From Acinetobacter larvae (lineage in GTDB: Bacteria; Pseudomonadota; Gammaproteobacteria; Pseudomonadales; Moraxellaceae), in the NCBI RefSeq assembly GCF_001704115.1, contig NZ_CP016895.1, positions 1,240,001 through 1,304,000 on the forward strand: a stretch of 64,000 nucleotides of DNA, read 5' to 3'. Positions within the stretch are counted from its first letter, which is position 1, and each line of letters opens with the position of its first letter. This document shows positions 18,914-29,159 of this stretch, one piece after another. The position numbers were made by a program, and so were the translations under genes. The notes below the pieces were generated by a model. That model ran no database searches, had not been told where the DNA came from, and saw only the letters and a list, made by a program, of their open reading frames with translations.

Positions 18914-21900
18914 ATGAATAAAGTCTATAGGGTTGTTTGGAATGCTTCACTTGGAGCTTGGGTTGCAGTTTCAGAACTAGCAAAGTCAAAATCTAAATCA
19001 ACTACAAAATCTATTGTTAATGCTGTTGCATTAGCAGGATTAGTGAGTTTCTCAGCTGATGCTTTTGCGGCTGCTAGTAACGGTGGTAGTGGAAGTGGAA
19101 CCGTAATTTCATCTTGTACTGCGACTAGTGGCGGAGATAAAGCAGCAAACAGTGTCGGTAGTAATTCTGTTGCGATAGGGTGTAATGCAGAGGCGGGTAG
19201 TAATAACGGAATATACGATCGTAAAAACCCATACAATCAAAAAAGACCTGGTGCATCGGGAACAAATTGGGTATCTGGGACTGGTGGAAATACTGCTATT
19301 GGTAGTGGTGCTAGTGCAGGTATGAATGATACGGGATTAGCTACAGCGATTGGTACTTATGCCACTGCTAGTAATACAGCAGCTGTTGCAATCGGCGTTG
19401 CAGCGATGTCAACTGGTAATACATCATTAGCGCTTGGTCGACAATCAGCAGCAACCAAGGACTATGCACAAGCGATTGGTAACGTTGCGGCAGCTACTGG
19501 TAAAGGTTCTTTGGCTGTTGGACACTCTGCTACTTCAACTGGAAATCGCTCAATTGCGATTGGTTCTGCTGATATTGATAGTGCTACCAGTACTGATCCA
19601 AACCAACAAGGTACGGATTATCAAACCAAAGATCAGACTTTATCTGAAGGTAAGGACTCAATTGCGATTGGTGCAGCAGCAAAAGCAACAAAAGACAATG
19701 CTTTGGCAGTTGGTGCGCATGCAAAAGCTGAAGGTAAAGATTCTACTGCGATGGGCTATAAGTCTACAGCAACTGGTGCTGATTCTTTTGCATTAGGTCG
19801 TGAGGCAAGTGCTAAAGCAAATAATGCCTTTGCCATGGGTGCAAGCTCAGAAGCTTCTGGTGAAAATGCTTATGCAATGGGTTCTCAATCTAAAGCAACT
19901 GGTAAAAATGCTTTTGCTATGGGCGGTGAATCTCAAGGTCTAGGCGAAAATGCTTTAGCAATCGGTGGTTTATCTACTGCAAAAGAAAAAAATTCTATTG
20001 CTGTTGGTGTGAATGCAAAAGCTAATTATGAAAACAGTGTGGCACTTGGTACTGGTGCGGAAGTTAATCATTTAAATAGTATTGCAATTGGTGAAAACTC
20101 TAAAACAAGTGATTATACAACGACAGCATATCTTTATAATGAGGGCGTTGCTGGTGCAAAAGCAGATGGTGGCGTGTCTTTTGGTACCGTTGGAAATGAA
20201 CGACGCTTGCAAAATGTTGCAGCGGGTTCTTTAGACACTGATGGTGTGAACGTATCTCAATTAAAAAAACATAAAGCAATTACTGATAAAACCGGAAATG
20301 ATATTGCTAACAACTTAGGTGGTGATTCAAAATTTAATGCTGAAACTGGCGCAATTAGTGCTCCAAATTATAAAGTTGGTGGTAATACCTACACTACTGT
20401 TGAGGGAGCATTAAAAGCAACAAAGACAGAAGTTGTTCAAGGCGATAACATTAAGGTTACTCAAACAACAGGTAATGATGGTCAATCAATTTATAAAGTA
20501 GAAACGCAAAAGGACGTTAACTTTGATAAAGTGACTGTTGGTAGTGTAGTAATAGACAAGACAGTAAATACCATTGAAGGTTTAAGCAATAAAGATCTTT
20601 CAGCAGCAGATTTTGCAGAGAAAGGTCGAGCAGCGACTGAAGAGCAATTAAAACTTGTTAAAGATGCGGCAGATAAGACAGATGATTTTGCTGTTAAATA
20701 TGACAAGAATAGCGATGACACCGTCAACTACGATCGCGTTACTTTAGGTGGAGATAAAGGCACAGTAGCCATATCGAACCAAGATCAAACCACAGGTGTT
20801 ATCACAACCACAGGTGGTACGCAGTTAACCAACGTTGCAAGCGCAGGTGACTATACTGATGTAGCTAATGCAAGCAATGCGGTGAACGCAGGTGACTTGA
20901 ACAATGCTGTCATTAATACAGGCAAAGATTTAACAGCGAAAGGCTTAAACTTTGCAGGTAACACAGGTACAGCAATTCACAAAGACTTGGGTGCAACATT
21001 AGACATCGTTGGTGGATTGGCTGCTGGTAAAGCATCAAGTTCAGAAAACATCAAAACCAAGACCAATGATAAAGGTCAATTAGAAATTGAATTGGCGAAA
21101 AATCTAACAGGTCTAGAATCAGCGAAAGTTGGTGATGTTTATATTAACGGTTCAAGCAATACCATCGAAGGTTTAAGCAATAAAGATCTTTCAGCAGCAG
21201 ATTTTGCAGAGAAAGGTCGAGCAGCGACTGAAGAGCAATTAAAACTTGTTAAAGATGCGGCAGATAAGACAGATGATTTTGCTGTTAAATATGACAAGAA
21301 TAGCGATGACACCGTCAACTACGATCGCGTTACTTTAGGTGGAGATAAAGGCACAGTAGCCATATCGAACCAAGATCAAACCACAGGTGTTATCACAACC
21401 ACAGGTGGTACGCAGTTAACCAACGTTGCAAGCGCAGGTGACTATACTGATGTAGCTAATGCAAGCAATGCGGTGAACGCAGGTGACTTGAACAATGCTG
21501 TCATTAATACAGGCAAAGATTTAACAGCGAAAGGCTTAAACTTTGCAGGTAACACAGGTACAGCAATTCACAAAGACTTGGGTGCAACATTAGACATCGT
21601 TGGTGGATTGGCTGCTGGTAAAGCATCAAGTTCAGAAAACATCAAAACCAAGACCAATGATAAAGGTCAATTAGAAATTGAATTGGCGAAAAATCTAACA
21701 GGTCTAGAATCAGCGAAAGTTGGTGATGTTTATATTAACGGTTCAAGCAATACCATCGAAGGTTTAAGCAATAAAGATCTTTCAGCAGCAGATTTTGCAG
21801 AGAAAGGTCGAGCAGCGACTGAAGAGCAATTAAAACTTGTTAAAGATGCGGCAGATAAGACAGATGATTTTGCTGTTAAATATGACAAGAATAGCGATGA

Positions 21901-24900
21901 CACCGTCAACTACGATCGCGTTACTTTAGGTGGAGATAAAGGCACAGTAGCCATATCGAACCAAGATCAAACCACAGGTGTTATCACAACCACAGGTGGT
22001 ACGCAGTTAACCAACGTTGCAAGCGCAGGTGACTATACTGATGTAGCTAATGCAAGCAATGCGGTGAACGCAGGTGACTTGAACAATGCTGTCATTAATA
22101 CAGGCAAAGATTTAACAGCGAAAGGCTTAAACTTTGCAGGTAACACAGGTACAGCAATTCACAAAGACTTGGGTGCAACATTAGACATCGTTGGTGGATT
22201 GGCTGCTGGTAAAGCATCAAGTTCAGAAAACATCAAAACCAAGACCAATGATAAAGGTCAATTAGAAATTGAATTGGCGAAAAATCTAACAGGTCTAGAA
22301 TCAGCGAAAGTTGGTGATGTTTATATTAACGGTTCAAGCAATACCATCGAAGGTTTAAGCAATAAAGATCTTTCAGCAGCAGATTTTGCAGAGAAAGGTC
22401 GAGCAGCGACTGAAGAGCAATTAAAACTTGTTAAAGATGCGGCAGATAAGACAGATGATTTTGCTGTTAAATATGACAAGAATAGCGATGACACCGTCAA
22501 CTACGATCGCGTTACTTTAGGTGGAGATAAAGGCACAGTAGCCATATCGAACCAAGATCAAACCACAGGTGTTATCACAACCACAGGTGGTACGCAGTTA
22601 ACCAACGTTGCAAGCGCAGGTGACTATACTGATGTAGCTAATGCAAGCAATGCGGTGAACGCAGGTGACTTGAACAATGCTGTCATTAATACAGGCAAAG
22701 ATTTAACAGCGAAAGGCTTAAACTTTGCAGGTAACACAGGTACAGCAATTCACAAAGACTTGGGTGCAACATTAGACATCGTTGGTGGATTGGCTGCTGG
22801 TAAAGCATCAAGTTCAGAAAACATCAAAACCAAGACCAATGATAAAGGTCAATTAGAAATTGAATTGGCGAAAAATCTAACAGGTCTAGAATCAGCGAAA
22901 GTTGGTGATGTTTATATTAACGGTGCAAGCAATACCATTGAAGGTTTAAGCAATAAAGATCTTTCAGCAGCAGATTTTGCAGAGAAAGGTCGAGCAGCGA
23001 CTGAAGAGCAATTAAAACTTGTTAAAGATGCGGCAGATAAGACAGACGATTTTGCTGTTAAATATGACAAGAATAGCGATGACACCGTCAACTACGATCG
23101 CGTTACTTTAGGTGGCGATAAAGGCACAGTAGCCATATCGAACCAAGATCAAACCACAGGTGTTATCACAACCACAGGTGGTACGCAGTTAACCAACGTT
23201 GCAAGCGCAGGTGACTATACTGATGTAGCTAATGCAAGCAATGCGGTGAACGCAGGTGACTTGAACAATGCTGTCATTAATACAGGCAAAGATTTAACAG
23301 CGAAAGGCTTAAACTTTGCAGGTAACACAGGTACAGCAATTCACAAAGACTTGGGTGCAACATTAGACATCGTTGGTGGATTGGCTGCTGGTAAAGCATC
23401 AAGTTCAGAAAACATCAAAACCAAGACCAATGATAAAGGTCAATTAGAAATTGAATTGGCGAAAAATCTAACAGGTCTAGAATCAGCGAAAGTTGGTGAT
23501 GTTTATATTAACGGTTCAAGCAATACCATCGAAGGTTTAAGCAATAAAGATCTTTCAGCAGCAGATTTTGCAGAGAAAGGTCGAGCAGCGACTGAAGAGC
23601 AATTAAAACTTGTTAAAGATGCGGCAGATAAGACAGATGATTTTGCTGTTAAATATGACAAGAATAGCGATGACACCGTCAACTACGATCGCGTTACTTT
23701 AGGTGGAGATAAAGGCACAGTAGCCATATCGAACCAAGATCAAACCACAGGTGTTATCACAACCACAGGTGGTACGCAGTTAACCAACGTTGCAAGTGCA
23801 GGTGACTACACTGATGTAGCTAATGCAAGCAATGCGGTGAACGCAGGTGACTTGAACAATGCTGTTATTAATACAGGCAAAGATTTAACAGAGAAAGGTT
23901 TAAACTTTGCAGGTAACTCTGGCGAATTCCATCGTGACCTTGGTGAGAAAGTCACTATTAAAGGTAAAGGTGAGAAAGCTGATGACCAATACAGCGCTGC
24001 AAATATCAAAACCATTGCAGATGATAAAGGCAATATTACTATTGCATTAGACAAAGACTTTAAAACAGAGACTGTTACAACGAATCAAATTACCTTAACA
24101 GGTAAAGATGGTTTAAATGGAACAGATGGTTTAAGTCTCAGTGCACAAGATGGTAAACCAGGTCTAGATGGTAAAGATGGCAATACCCGTATTGTTTATA
24201 AAAAACCAGATGGTACGACTGAAGAAGTTGCTACATTAAATGATGGTTTGAAATTCAAGGGTAACCAAGGCAGTAGCATCGAGAAGAAACTCAATCAAGA
24301 GTTAGAGATTGTTGGTGGTTTGGCTGATGATAAATCTGCAAGTTCAGAAAACATTACAACTGTCAATAAAGATGGCAAGTTAGAAATTCAATTAGCGAAG
24401 AACCTAACTGGTCTAGAGTCTGTAACTGTTGAAGATGGTCTGGGTAATAAGACATATACAACAGCAGCTGGTACTCAAGTTAAAGATACGCTTGGCAACA
24501 CGACTACAATGGTTGCTGGGGGGACTGCAGTAGAAGATATTCATGGTAATAGAACAACTGTAAGTTCAGGTGTTGTGAATATTAAAGATAATAATGGAAC
24601 AACGATTGTTAATGGTTCAGGTTTAACCATTAATAACGGTCCATCATTTACTACAAATAAAGTAGATGTAGCTGGTAATAAAGTTATTAATGTTGCAGCT
24701 GGTACGGATGCAACTGATGCTGTAAACGTAAGCCAACTTGAAAAGACTGGTGAAGAATTAACAGCGAAAGGTCTAAACTTTGCAGGAAACTCTGGCGAAT
24801 TCCATCGTGATCTTGGTGAGAAAGTCACTATTAAAGGTGAAGGTGAGAAAGCTGATGACCAATACAGTGCTGCAAATATCAAAACTATTGCAGACGATAA

Positions 24901-27900
24901 AGGCAATATCACTATTGCATTAGACAAAGACTTTAAAACAGAGACTGTTACAACGAATCAAATTACCTTAACAGGTAAAGATGGTTTAAATGGAACAGAT
25001 GGTTTAAGTCTCAGTGCACAAGATGGTAAGCCAGGTCTAGATGGTAAAGATGGCAATACCCGTATTGTTTATAAAAAACCAGATGGTACGACTGAAGAAG
25101 TTGCTACATTAAATGATGGTTTGAAATTCAAGGGTAACCAAGGCGAAAGTATCGACAAGAAACTCAATCAAGAGTTAGAAATCGTTGGTAGTTTGGCTAA
25201 TGATAAAGCTGCAAGTTCTGAAAACATTACAACTGTGAATAAAGACGGTAAGCTAGAAATTCAATTAGCGAAAAACTTAACTGGTCTTGAATCATTAGAA
25301 GTTGGTAATACAACGATCAATAATAATGGTTTGACTATTAATAATGGTCCAAGTATTACTGTTGATGGCATCAATGCTGGTAATAAAGTCATTAATAATG
25401 TGGCTGCTGGTAAAGATGGCAAAGATGCGGTTAATGTGGATCAGTTGAAAGATGCTGGTAAAGATCTAACCGTAAAAGGTTTGGATTTTGCAGGAAACTC
25501 TGGCGAATTCCATCGTGACCTTGGTGAGAAAGTCACTATTAAAGGTGAGGGTGAGAAAGCTGATGACCAATACAGCGCTGCAAATATCAAAACCATTGCA
25601 GACGATAAAGGCAATATCACTATTGCATTAGACAAAGACTTTAAAACAGAGACTGTTACAACGAATCAAATTACCTTAACAGGTAAAGATGGTTTAAATG
25701 GAACAGATGGTTTAAGTCTCAGTGCGCAAGATGGTAAGCCTGGTCTAGATGGTAAAGATGGCAATACCCGTATTGTTTATAAAAAACCAGATGGTACAAC
25801 TGAAGAAGTCGCTACATTAAATGATGGCTTGAAATTCAAGGGTAACCAAGGCGAAAGCATCGACAAGAAACTTAATCAAGAGTTAGAAATTGTAGGTGGT
25901 TTAGCTAAAGGTAAATCCTCAAGCGCAGAGAACATTACAACTGTTAACAAAGATGGCAAGTTAGAAATTCAATTAGCGAAAAACTTAACTGGTCTTGAAT
26001 CATTAGAAGTTGGTAATACAACGATTAATAATAATGGTTTAACCATTAAGAATGGTCCAAGTATTACAACTGAAGGCGTTAATGCTGGTAATAAGATTAT
26101 TACTAATGTTGCCAATGGTACAATTGCAAAAGATTCAACAGACGCAGTAAATGGCGGTCAAATCCAAGCAATTGCAGATAATATTAGAAATAATATTAAG
26201 AAAAACATTGGTGGTAATACGACGATCAACGATAACGGTGATATTTCAACAACAAACCTTGGTGGTACGGGTACTACCAATGTTCATGATGCAATTTTGT
26301 CGATTAATAAAACTGCAAAAGCTGCTAAAACTGAAGTTGTTGAAGGTGATAATATTGAGGTAACTTCAACCACTGGTAAGGATGGTCAGAGCATCTATAC
26401 TGTTGCGACTAAAAAAGATTTAAATCTTGATAGCGTAACAATTGACGATGGTAAAGGTAATATTACTGTTCTTGATAAAACAGGCACCAATGTTAAAGAC
26501 GAAGATGGTGATGAATCACATTATGGTGCTAAAGGCTTAGTTGCTAAAGACAAAGATGGTAATAGTACTATTCTTAATCAAAATGGTCTAAGTTTTATTA
26601 ATGCAGAAGGCAATATTTATGGTCCGAGTATTACTGCAGGCGGTATTAATGCAGGCAATACCATTATTATGAATGTTGCGAATGGTGTGATTGCAAAAGA
26701 CTCTAAAGATGCAGTCAATGGTGGTCAAATTAGCGATATTTCAAATAGTATCGGTAATAGTATTGGCGGTGAAACTGTTGTAAATAATGACGGTACCATC
26801 ACAACTTCTAATGTTGGTAATACTGGTAAAAATAATATTCACGATGCAATTGATTCAATTCGTAAAGATGCTGAAACTGCGAACAGTGGTTGGAATGTTG
26901 CAACGGAGAATGGTAAAGCAAGTAATGTGAAACCTGGTGATACAGTGACCTTTAAAGGTGACGATAACATTAAGGTATCTAATGATGGCAATAATGTTAC
27001 TGTTGAACTTGCTAAGGACCTTAATGTTGACAGCATTACTACGGGCGATACAAGCATTAATGATAATGGGCTCACCATTGCCGGTGGTCCAAGCGTGACC
27101 AAAGACGGTATTGATGCGGGTGGTAAAACCATTACTGGTGTTGATAGCGGTTTGAAAGACAAAGATGGTAATAAAACTGATCTTGCACATGCAGATGGTA
27201 ACAATGCTGTCAATGTTGATGACTTACGTAATACCGTCGGTACCGCAACTGCTGCAGCGAAAACTGAAGTGGAAGCTGGTAAAAATATGGTTGTGAATAG
27301 TAAAACCGGTGCCAATGGTCAAACCATTTATACGGTTGAAACTGCTGATGACGTAAACTTCAAGAGTGTAACTTCAGATAAGGTTACGGTGGGTAATGTT
27401 CAAATTGACAAAGATGGCATTAACGCTGGTGGTCAAAAAGTTACCAATGTTGCAGATGGTACGATTGCCAAAGACTCTAAAGATGCAGTCAATGGTGGTC
27501 AGCTTTATGCACATGGCGAAGGTGTGAAAAACATCATTGGTGGTAATACCACGTATAACCCTGAAACAGGTACTTATACCAATAAAGATATTGGTGGTAC
27601 TGGTAAGGACAACATTAACGATGCTATTGGTAGTCTAAATGGTGCAGTGACCAATATGGGTGATCAAATCACCAACTTGGGAGACCGCATGGAACAAGTG
27701 TTCTATGACACCAACAAACGTATCGATAATGTTGAGAAAAAAGCCAATGCCGGTATCGCAGCTGCGATGGCAATGGAAAGTGCACCATTTGTAGCGGGTA
27801 AATATACCTATGCAGCGGGTGCAGCATACCATGGTGGTGAAAATGCAATTGGTGTGACATTACGTAAAACTTCTGACAATGGTCGTTGGTCAATTACTGG

Positions 27901-27967
27901 CGGTGTTGCAGCAGCCTCACAAGGTGATCCAAGCGTCCGTATTGGTATCAGCGGTGTGATTGACTAA
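18914..27967 (+). CDS. ata: Trimeric autotransporter adhesin, Ata/AtaA type
   Basis: Type Vc autotransporter of 3017 residues, similar in design to Acinetobacter Ata and Tol 5 AtaA: an adhesive trimeric fibre. The extended signal peptide region reads MNKVYRVVWNASLGAWVAVS, with a signal core ending AFAAAS. The head (about 60-450) is a left-handed roll of AIG/ALG/AMG repeats, with a neck at NVAAGSLDTDGVNVSQL. The stalk has five complete and one partial 197-residue repeats from residue 556, then three GKDG/GTDG-rich modules, then FGG- and neck-type connectors. The C terminus (DTNKRIDNVEKKANAGIAAA then the four-strand anchor ending GISGVID) is the AtaA-type anchor. The gene downstream encodes its TpgA partner. 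The start at 18914 is fixed by the signal motif; the ribosome-binding site is weak (GGGG). The six repeats make the assembled length uncertain. Confidence 0.92.
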   Translation: MNKVYRVVWNASLGAWVAVSELAKSKSKSTTKSIVNAVALAGLVSFSADAFAAASNGGSGSGTVISSCTATSGGDKAANSVGSNSVAIGCNAEAGSNNGIYDRKNPYNQKRPGASGTNWVSGTGGNTAIGSGASAGMNDTGLATAIGTYATASNTAAVAIGVAAMSTGNTSLALGRQSAATKDYAQAIGNVAAATGKGSLAVGHSATSTGNRSIAIGSADIDSATSTDPNQQGTDYQTKDQTLSEGKDSIAIGAAAKATKDNALAVGAHAKAEGKDSTAMGYKSTATGADSFALGREASAKANNAFAMGASSEASGENAYAMGSQSKATGKNAFAMGGESQGLGENALAIGGLSTAKEKNSIAVGVNAKANYENSVALGTGAEVNHLNSIAIGENSKTSDYTTTAYLYNEGVAGAKADGGVSFGTVGNERRLQNVAAGSLDTDGVNVSQLKKHKAITDKTGNDIANNLGGDSKFNAETGAISAPNYKVGGNTYTTVEGALKATKTEVVQGDNIKVTQTTGNDGQSIYKVETQKDVNFDKVTVGSVVIDKTVNTIEGLSNKDLSAADFAEKGRAATEEQLKLVKDAADKTDDFAVKYDKNSDDTVNYDRVTLGGDKGTVAISNQDQTTGVITTTGGTQLTNVASAGDYTDVANASNAVNAGDLNNAVINTGKDLTAKGLNFAGNTGTAIHKDLGATLDIVGGLAAGKASSSENIKTKTNDKGQLEIELAKNLTGLESAKVGDVYINGSSNTIEGLSNKDLSAADFAEKGRAATEEQLKLVKDAADKTDDFAVKYDKNSDDTVNYDRVTLGGDKGTVAISNQDQTTGVITTTGGTQLTNVASAGDYTDVANASNAVNAGDLNNAVINTGKDLTAKGLNFAGNTGTAIHKDLGATLDIVGGLAAGKASSSENIKTKTNDKGQLEIELAKNLTGLESAKVGDVYINGSSNTIEGLSNKDLSAADFAEKGRAATEEQLKLVKDAADKTDDFAVKYDKNSDDTVNYDRVTLGGDKGTVAISNQDQTTGVITTTGGTQLTNVASAGDYTDVANASNAVNAGDLNNAVINTGKDLTAKGLNFAGNTGTAIHKDLGATLDIVGGLAAGKASSSENIKTKTNDKGQLEIELAKNLTGLESAKVGDVYINGSSNTIEGLSNKDLSAADFAEKGRAATEEQLKLVKDAADKTDDFAVKYDKNSDDTVNYDRVTLGGDKGTVAISNQDQTTGVITTTGGTQLTNVASAGDYTDVANASNAVNAGDLNNAVINTGKDLTAKGLNFAGNTGTAIHKDLGATLDIVGGLAAGKASSSENIKTKTNDKGQLEIELAKNLTGLESAKVGDVYINGASNTIEGLSNKDLSAADFAEKGRAATEEQLKLVKDAADKTDDFAVKYDKNSDDTVNYDRVTLGGDKGTVAISNQDQTTGVITTTGGTQLTNVASAGDYTDVANASNAVNAGDLNNAVINTGKDLTAKGLNFAGNTGTAIHKDLGATLDIVGGLAAGKASSSENIKTKTNDKGQLEIELAKNLTGLESAKVGDVYINGSSNTIEGLSNKDLSAADFAEKGRAATEEQLKLVKDAADKTDDFAVKYDKNSDDTVNYDRVTLGGDKGTVAISNQDQTTGVITTTGGTQLTNVASAGDYTDVANASNAVNAGDLNNAVINTGKDLTEKGLNFAGNSGEFHRDLGEKVTIKGKGEKADDQYSAANIKTIADDKGNITIALDKDFKTETVTTNQITLTGKDGLNGTDGLSLSAQDGKPGLDGKDGNTRIVYKKPDGTTEEVATLNDGLKFKGNQGSSIEKKLNQELEIVGGLADDKSASSENITTVNKDGKLEIQLAKNLTGLESVTVEDGLGNKTYTTAAGTQVKDTLGNTTTMVAGGTAVEDIHGNRTTVSSGVVNIKDNNGTTIVNGSGLTINNGPSFTTNKVDVAGNKVINVAAGTDATDAVNVSQLEKTGEELTAKGLNFAGNSGEFHRDLGEKVTIKGEGEKADDQYSAANIKTIADDKGNITIALDKDFKTETVTTNQITLTGKDGLNGTDGLSLSAQDGKPGLDGKDGNTRIVYKKPDGTTEEVATLNDGLKFKGNQGESIDKKLNQELEIVGSLANDKAASSENITTVNKDGKLEIQLAKNLTGLESLEVGNTTINNNGLTINNGPSITVDGINAGNKVINNVAAGKDGKDAVNVDQLKDAGKDLTVKGLDFAGNSGEFHRDLGEKVTIKGEGEKADDQYSAANIKTIADDKGNITIALDKDFKTETVTTNQITLTGKDGLNGTDGLSLSAQDGKPGLDGKDGNTRIVYKKPDGTTEEVATLNDGLKFKGNQGESIDKKLNQELEIVGGLAKGKSSSAENITTVNKDGKLEIQLAKNLTGLESLEVGNTTINNNGLTIKNGPSITTEGVNAGNKIITNVANGTIAKDSTDAVNGGQIQAIADNIRNNIKKNIGGNTTINDNGDISTTNLGGTGTTNVHDAILSINKTAKAAKTEVVEGDNIEVTSTTGKDGQSIYTVATKKDLNLDSVTIDDGKGNITVLDKTGTNVKDEDGDESHYGAKGLVAKDKDGNSTILNQNGLSFINAEGNIYGPSITAGGINAGNTIIMNVANGVIAKDSKDAVNGGQISDISNSIGNSIGGETVVNNDGTITTSNVGNTGKNNIHDAIDSIRKDAETANSGWNVATENGKASNVKPGDTVTFKGDDNIKVSNDGNNVTVELAKDLNVDSITTGDTSINDNGLTIAGGPSVTKDGIDAGGKTITGVDSGLKDKDGNKTDLAHADGNNAVNVDDLRNTVGTATAAAKTEVEAGKNMVVNSKTGANGQTIYTVETADDVNFKSVTSDKVTVGNVQIDKDGINAGGQKVTNVADGTIAKDSKDAVNGGQLYAHGEGVKNIIGGNTTYNPETGTYTNKDIGGTGKDNINDAIGSLNGAVTNMGDQITNLGDRMEQVFYDTNKRIDNVEKKANAGIAAAMAMESAPFVAGKYTYAAGAAYHGGENAIGVTLRKTSDNGRWSITGGVAAASQGDPSVRIGISGVID
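20580..23918 (+). repeat. 591-bp tandem stalk repeats of the AtaA-like gene
   Basis: The sequence beginning GTTTAAGCAATAAAGATC recurs at 20580, 21171, 21762, 22353, 22944 and 23535, exactly 591 bp (197 codons) apart: five full units and a sixth that diverges near 23918. Units 1-4 look identical by eye. Unit 5 is entered through GGTGCAAGC instead of GGTTCAAGC and has single-base changes such as GACGAT for GATGAT; unit 6 has a few more. Such identity over 591 bp implies recent duplication or ongoing homogenisation. Confidence 0.93.
23921..25853 (+). repeat. Three GKDG-rich stalk modules
   Basis: A block of about 350 bp, starting at the GEFHRDLGEKVTIKG-encoding sequence and running through DGLNGTDGLSLSAQDGKPG to DGLKFKGNQG, occurs at 23921, 24794 and 25502. 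Copies are nearly identical in DNA but separated by different linker segments (873 and 708 bp apart), unlike the regular tandem array before them. The GxDG pattern is collagen-like in appearance, but too short to call collagen. Confidence 0.85.
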
Positions 27968-27983
27968 GTAGATAACTGTTTGT

Positions 27984-28007
27984 AAACAGCATCTTCGGAT
28001 GCTGTTT
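27984..28007 (+). other. UUCG hairpin between the adhesin gene and tpgA
   Basis: AAACAGCATC-TTCG-GATGCTGTTT is a perfect 10-bp stem capped by a stable UUCG tetraloop, 16 bp after the adhesin stop and 29 bp before tpgA. It lacks a T tract (CCCC follows), so it is more likely an mRNA-stabilising or partly terminating element than a full terminator. Confidence 0.7.
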
Positions 28008-28036
28008 CCCCAGTAACCATTTAAAGAGTAAAGACT

Positions 28037-28846
28037 ATGAATCTAATCGTAAAAGCATTATCTATTGGGATTATTTCAGCCTTGTCATTGACTGCGATTG
28101 CTCAGACAGAAAGCGCTGAGCAACAAGAAGTGACGTTTCCTGAAATAGACAAAAGCTATTTAAAACAAGTCAATCGTTATGAATATAACGATGTAGCACG
28201 CCTAAGTACGGGCTTAACCAAAGACCAATTTCGTCATGTTTTAGGAAATCCGCATTTTAGCGAAGGTCTATTTTTTGTAAAAACGTGGAACTATGTTTTA
28301 GATATTCGTATTCCAGATACACAAGATTATAAGCGTTGCCAGTTACGGATTGATTTTGATAAAGAGACTTTGTCTGAACGTTTGTCTTGGAAAGGACAAG
28401 ACTGTCAAGATTTTATGTATCCTAAACAACCTGTCGTTGTTGCAGAAAAACCAACTGAAATTTTAAATTTAAGTGCAGATGCATTGTTTAAATTTAATGG
28501 TTCGAGCACAGCCGATTTATTGCCACAGGGTAAAAATGAGTTAAATCAATTAGCGAATGCGATTGGTTCAAATTACACCAATGTAAGCCGCATACATTTG
28601 GTGGGACATACCGATCGTTTAGGAAATGATTCCTATAATTATCAATTGGGCTTACAGCGTGCAGAAACCGTACGCCAATATTTGCTAAGTCATGGTATTC
28701 CAGAACAAGTGATGAGTGTTGCCAGCGCAGGAAAAAGTCAGCCTATTAGCAATGGTTGCTATGATGTGAAAGCAGGCAATGCCCAAAAAGCCTGTTTACA
28801 GCCTGACCGTCGTGTCAGTGTTGAAATTACAGGGATGAAAAAGTAA
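28037..28846 (+). CDS. tpgA: TpgA-type peptidoglycan-binding partner of the adhesin
   Basis: Periplasmic protein of 269 residues with a signal peptide (residues 1-22, cleavage near AIAQ). The first part (about 45-120) resembles the SmpA/OmlA (BamE-like) fold, with a cysteine pair (YKRCQL, GQDCQDF). The second (about 145-267) is an OmpA C-terminal peptidoglycan-binding domain: [20 protein letters not shown] and the closing PDRRVSVEI. In Acinetobacter sp. Tol 5, TpgA of this architecture is co-transcribed with ataA and anchors the fibre base to the cell wall; the order and 69-bp spacing here match. It is presumably read from the adhesin promoter, as only a hairpin separates the two. Confidence 0.88.
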   Translation: MNLIVKALSIGIISALSLTAIAQTESAEQQEVTFPEIDKSYLKQVNRYEYNDVARLSTGLTKDQFRHVLGNPHFSEGLFFVKTWNYVLDIRIPDTQDYKRCQLRIDFDKETLSERLSWKGQDCQDFMYPKQPVVVAEKPTEILNLSADALFKFNGSSTADLLPQGKNELNQLANAIGSNYTNVSRIHLVGHTDRLGNDSYNYQLGLQRAETVRQYLLSHGIPEQVMSVASAGKSQPISNGCYDVKAGNAQKACLQPDRRVSVEITGMKK

Positions 28847-28867
28847 TTTCTAAGAATTAGGTTTTTA

Positions 28868-28904
28868 AAAAGGCTTACTTGCTTATAGCAGGTAAGCCTT
28901 TTTA
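28868..28904 (+). terminator. Terminator after tpgA
   Basis: GGCTTACTTGC pairs with GCAGGTAAGCC (one G-T pair) around a 5-nt loop, flanked by A5 and T5. It ends the adhesin-tpgA transcript. Confidence 0.88.
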
Positions 28905-29159
28905 TTTTATGAGGAACTGTTGATATTTTTATAAACGGTACAATTTTTGGTAACCCATTATGAACGTTCAGCAAAAATAAAAGTATCTGCTAAAATTAAA
29001 AAATAATCTTTTTCTATCATAAAATTAGATATATAAGATAAAGATAACCACATAAAAATAAACTTAAATAACTGTAACCTCTGACACAGTCTACAAAGAT
29101 TGTCTTTGCCACAATAACTTTATCTTAAAGGCACAGATCAGAAGTGAGCTCGTAGGCTT

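Noticed and set aside
20580..23918. Regularly spaced repeats considered as a CRISPR-like array
   Set aside because: The 591-bp units are contiguous coding sequence in one frame with no unique spacers; they encode stalk repeats.
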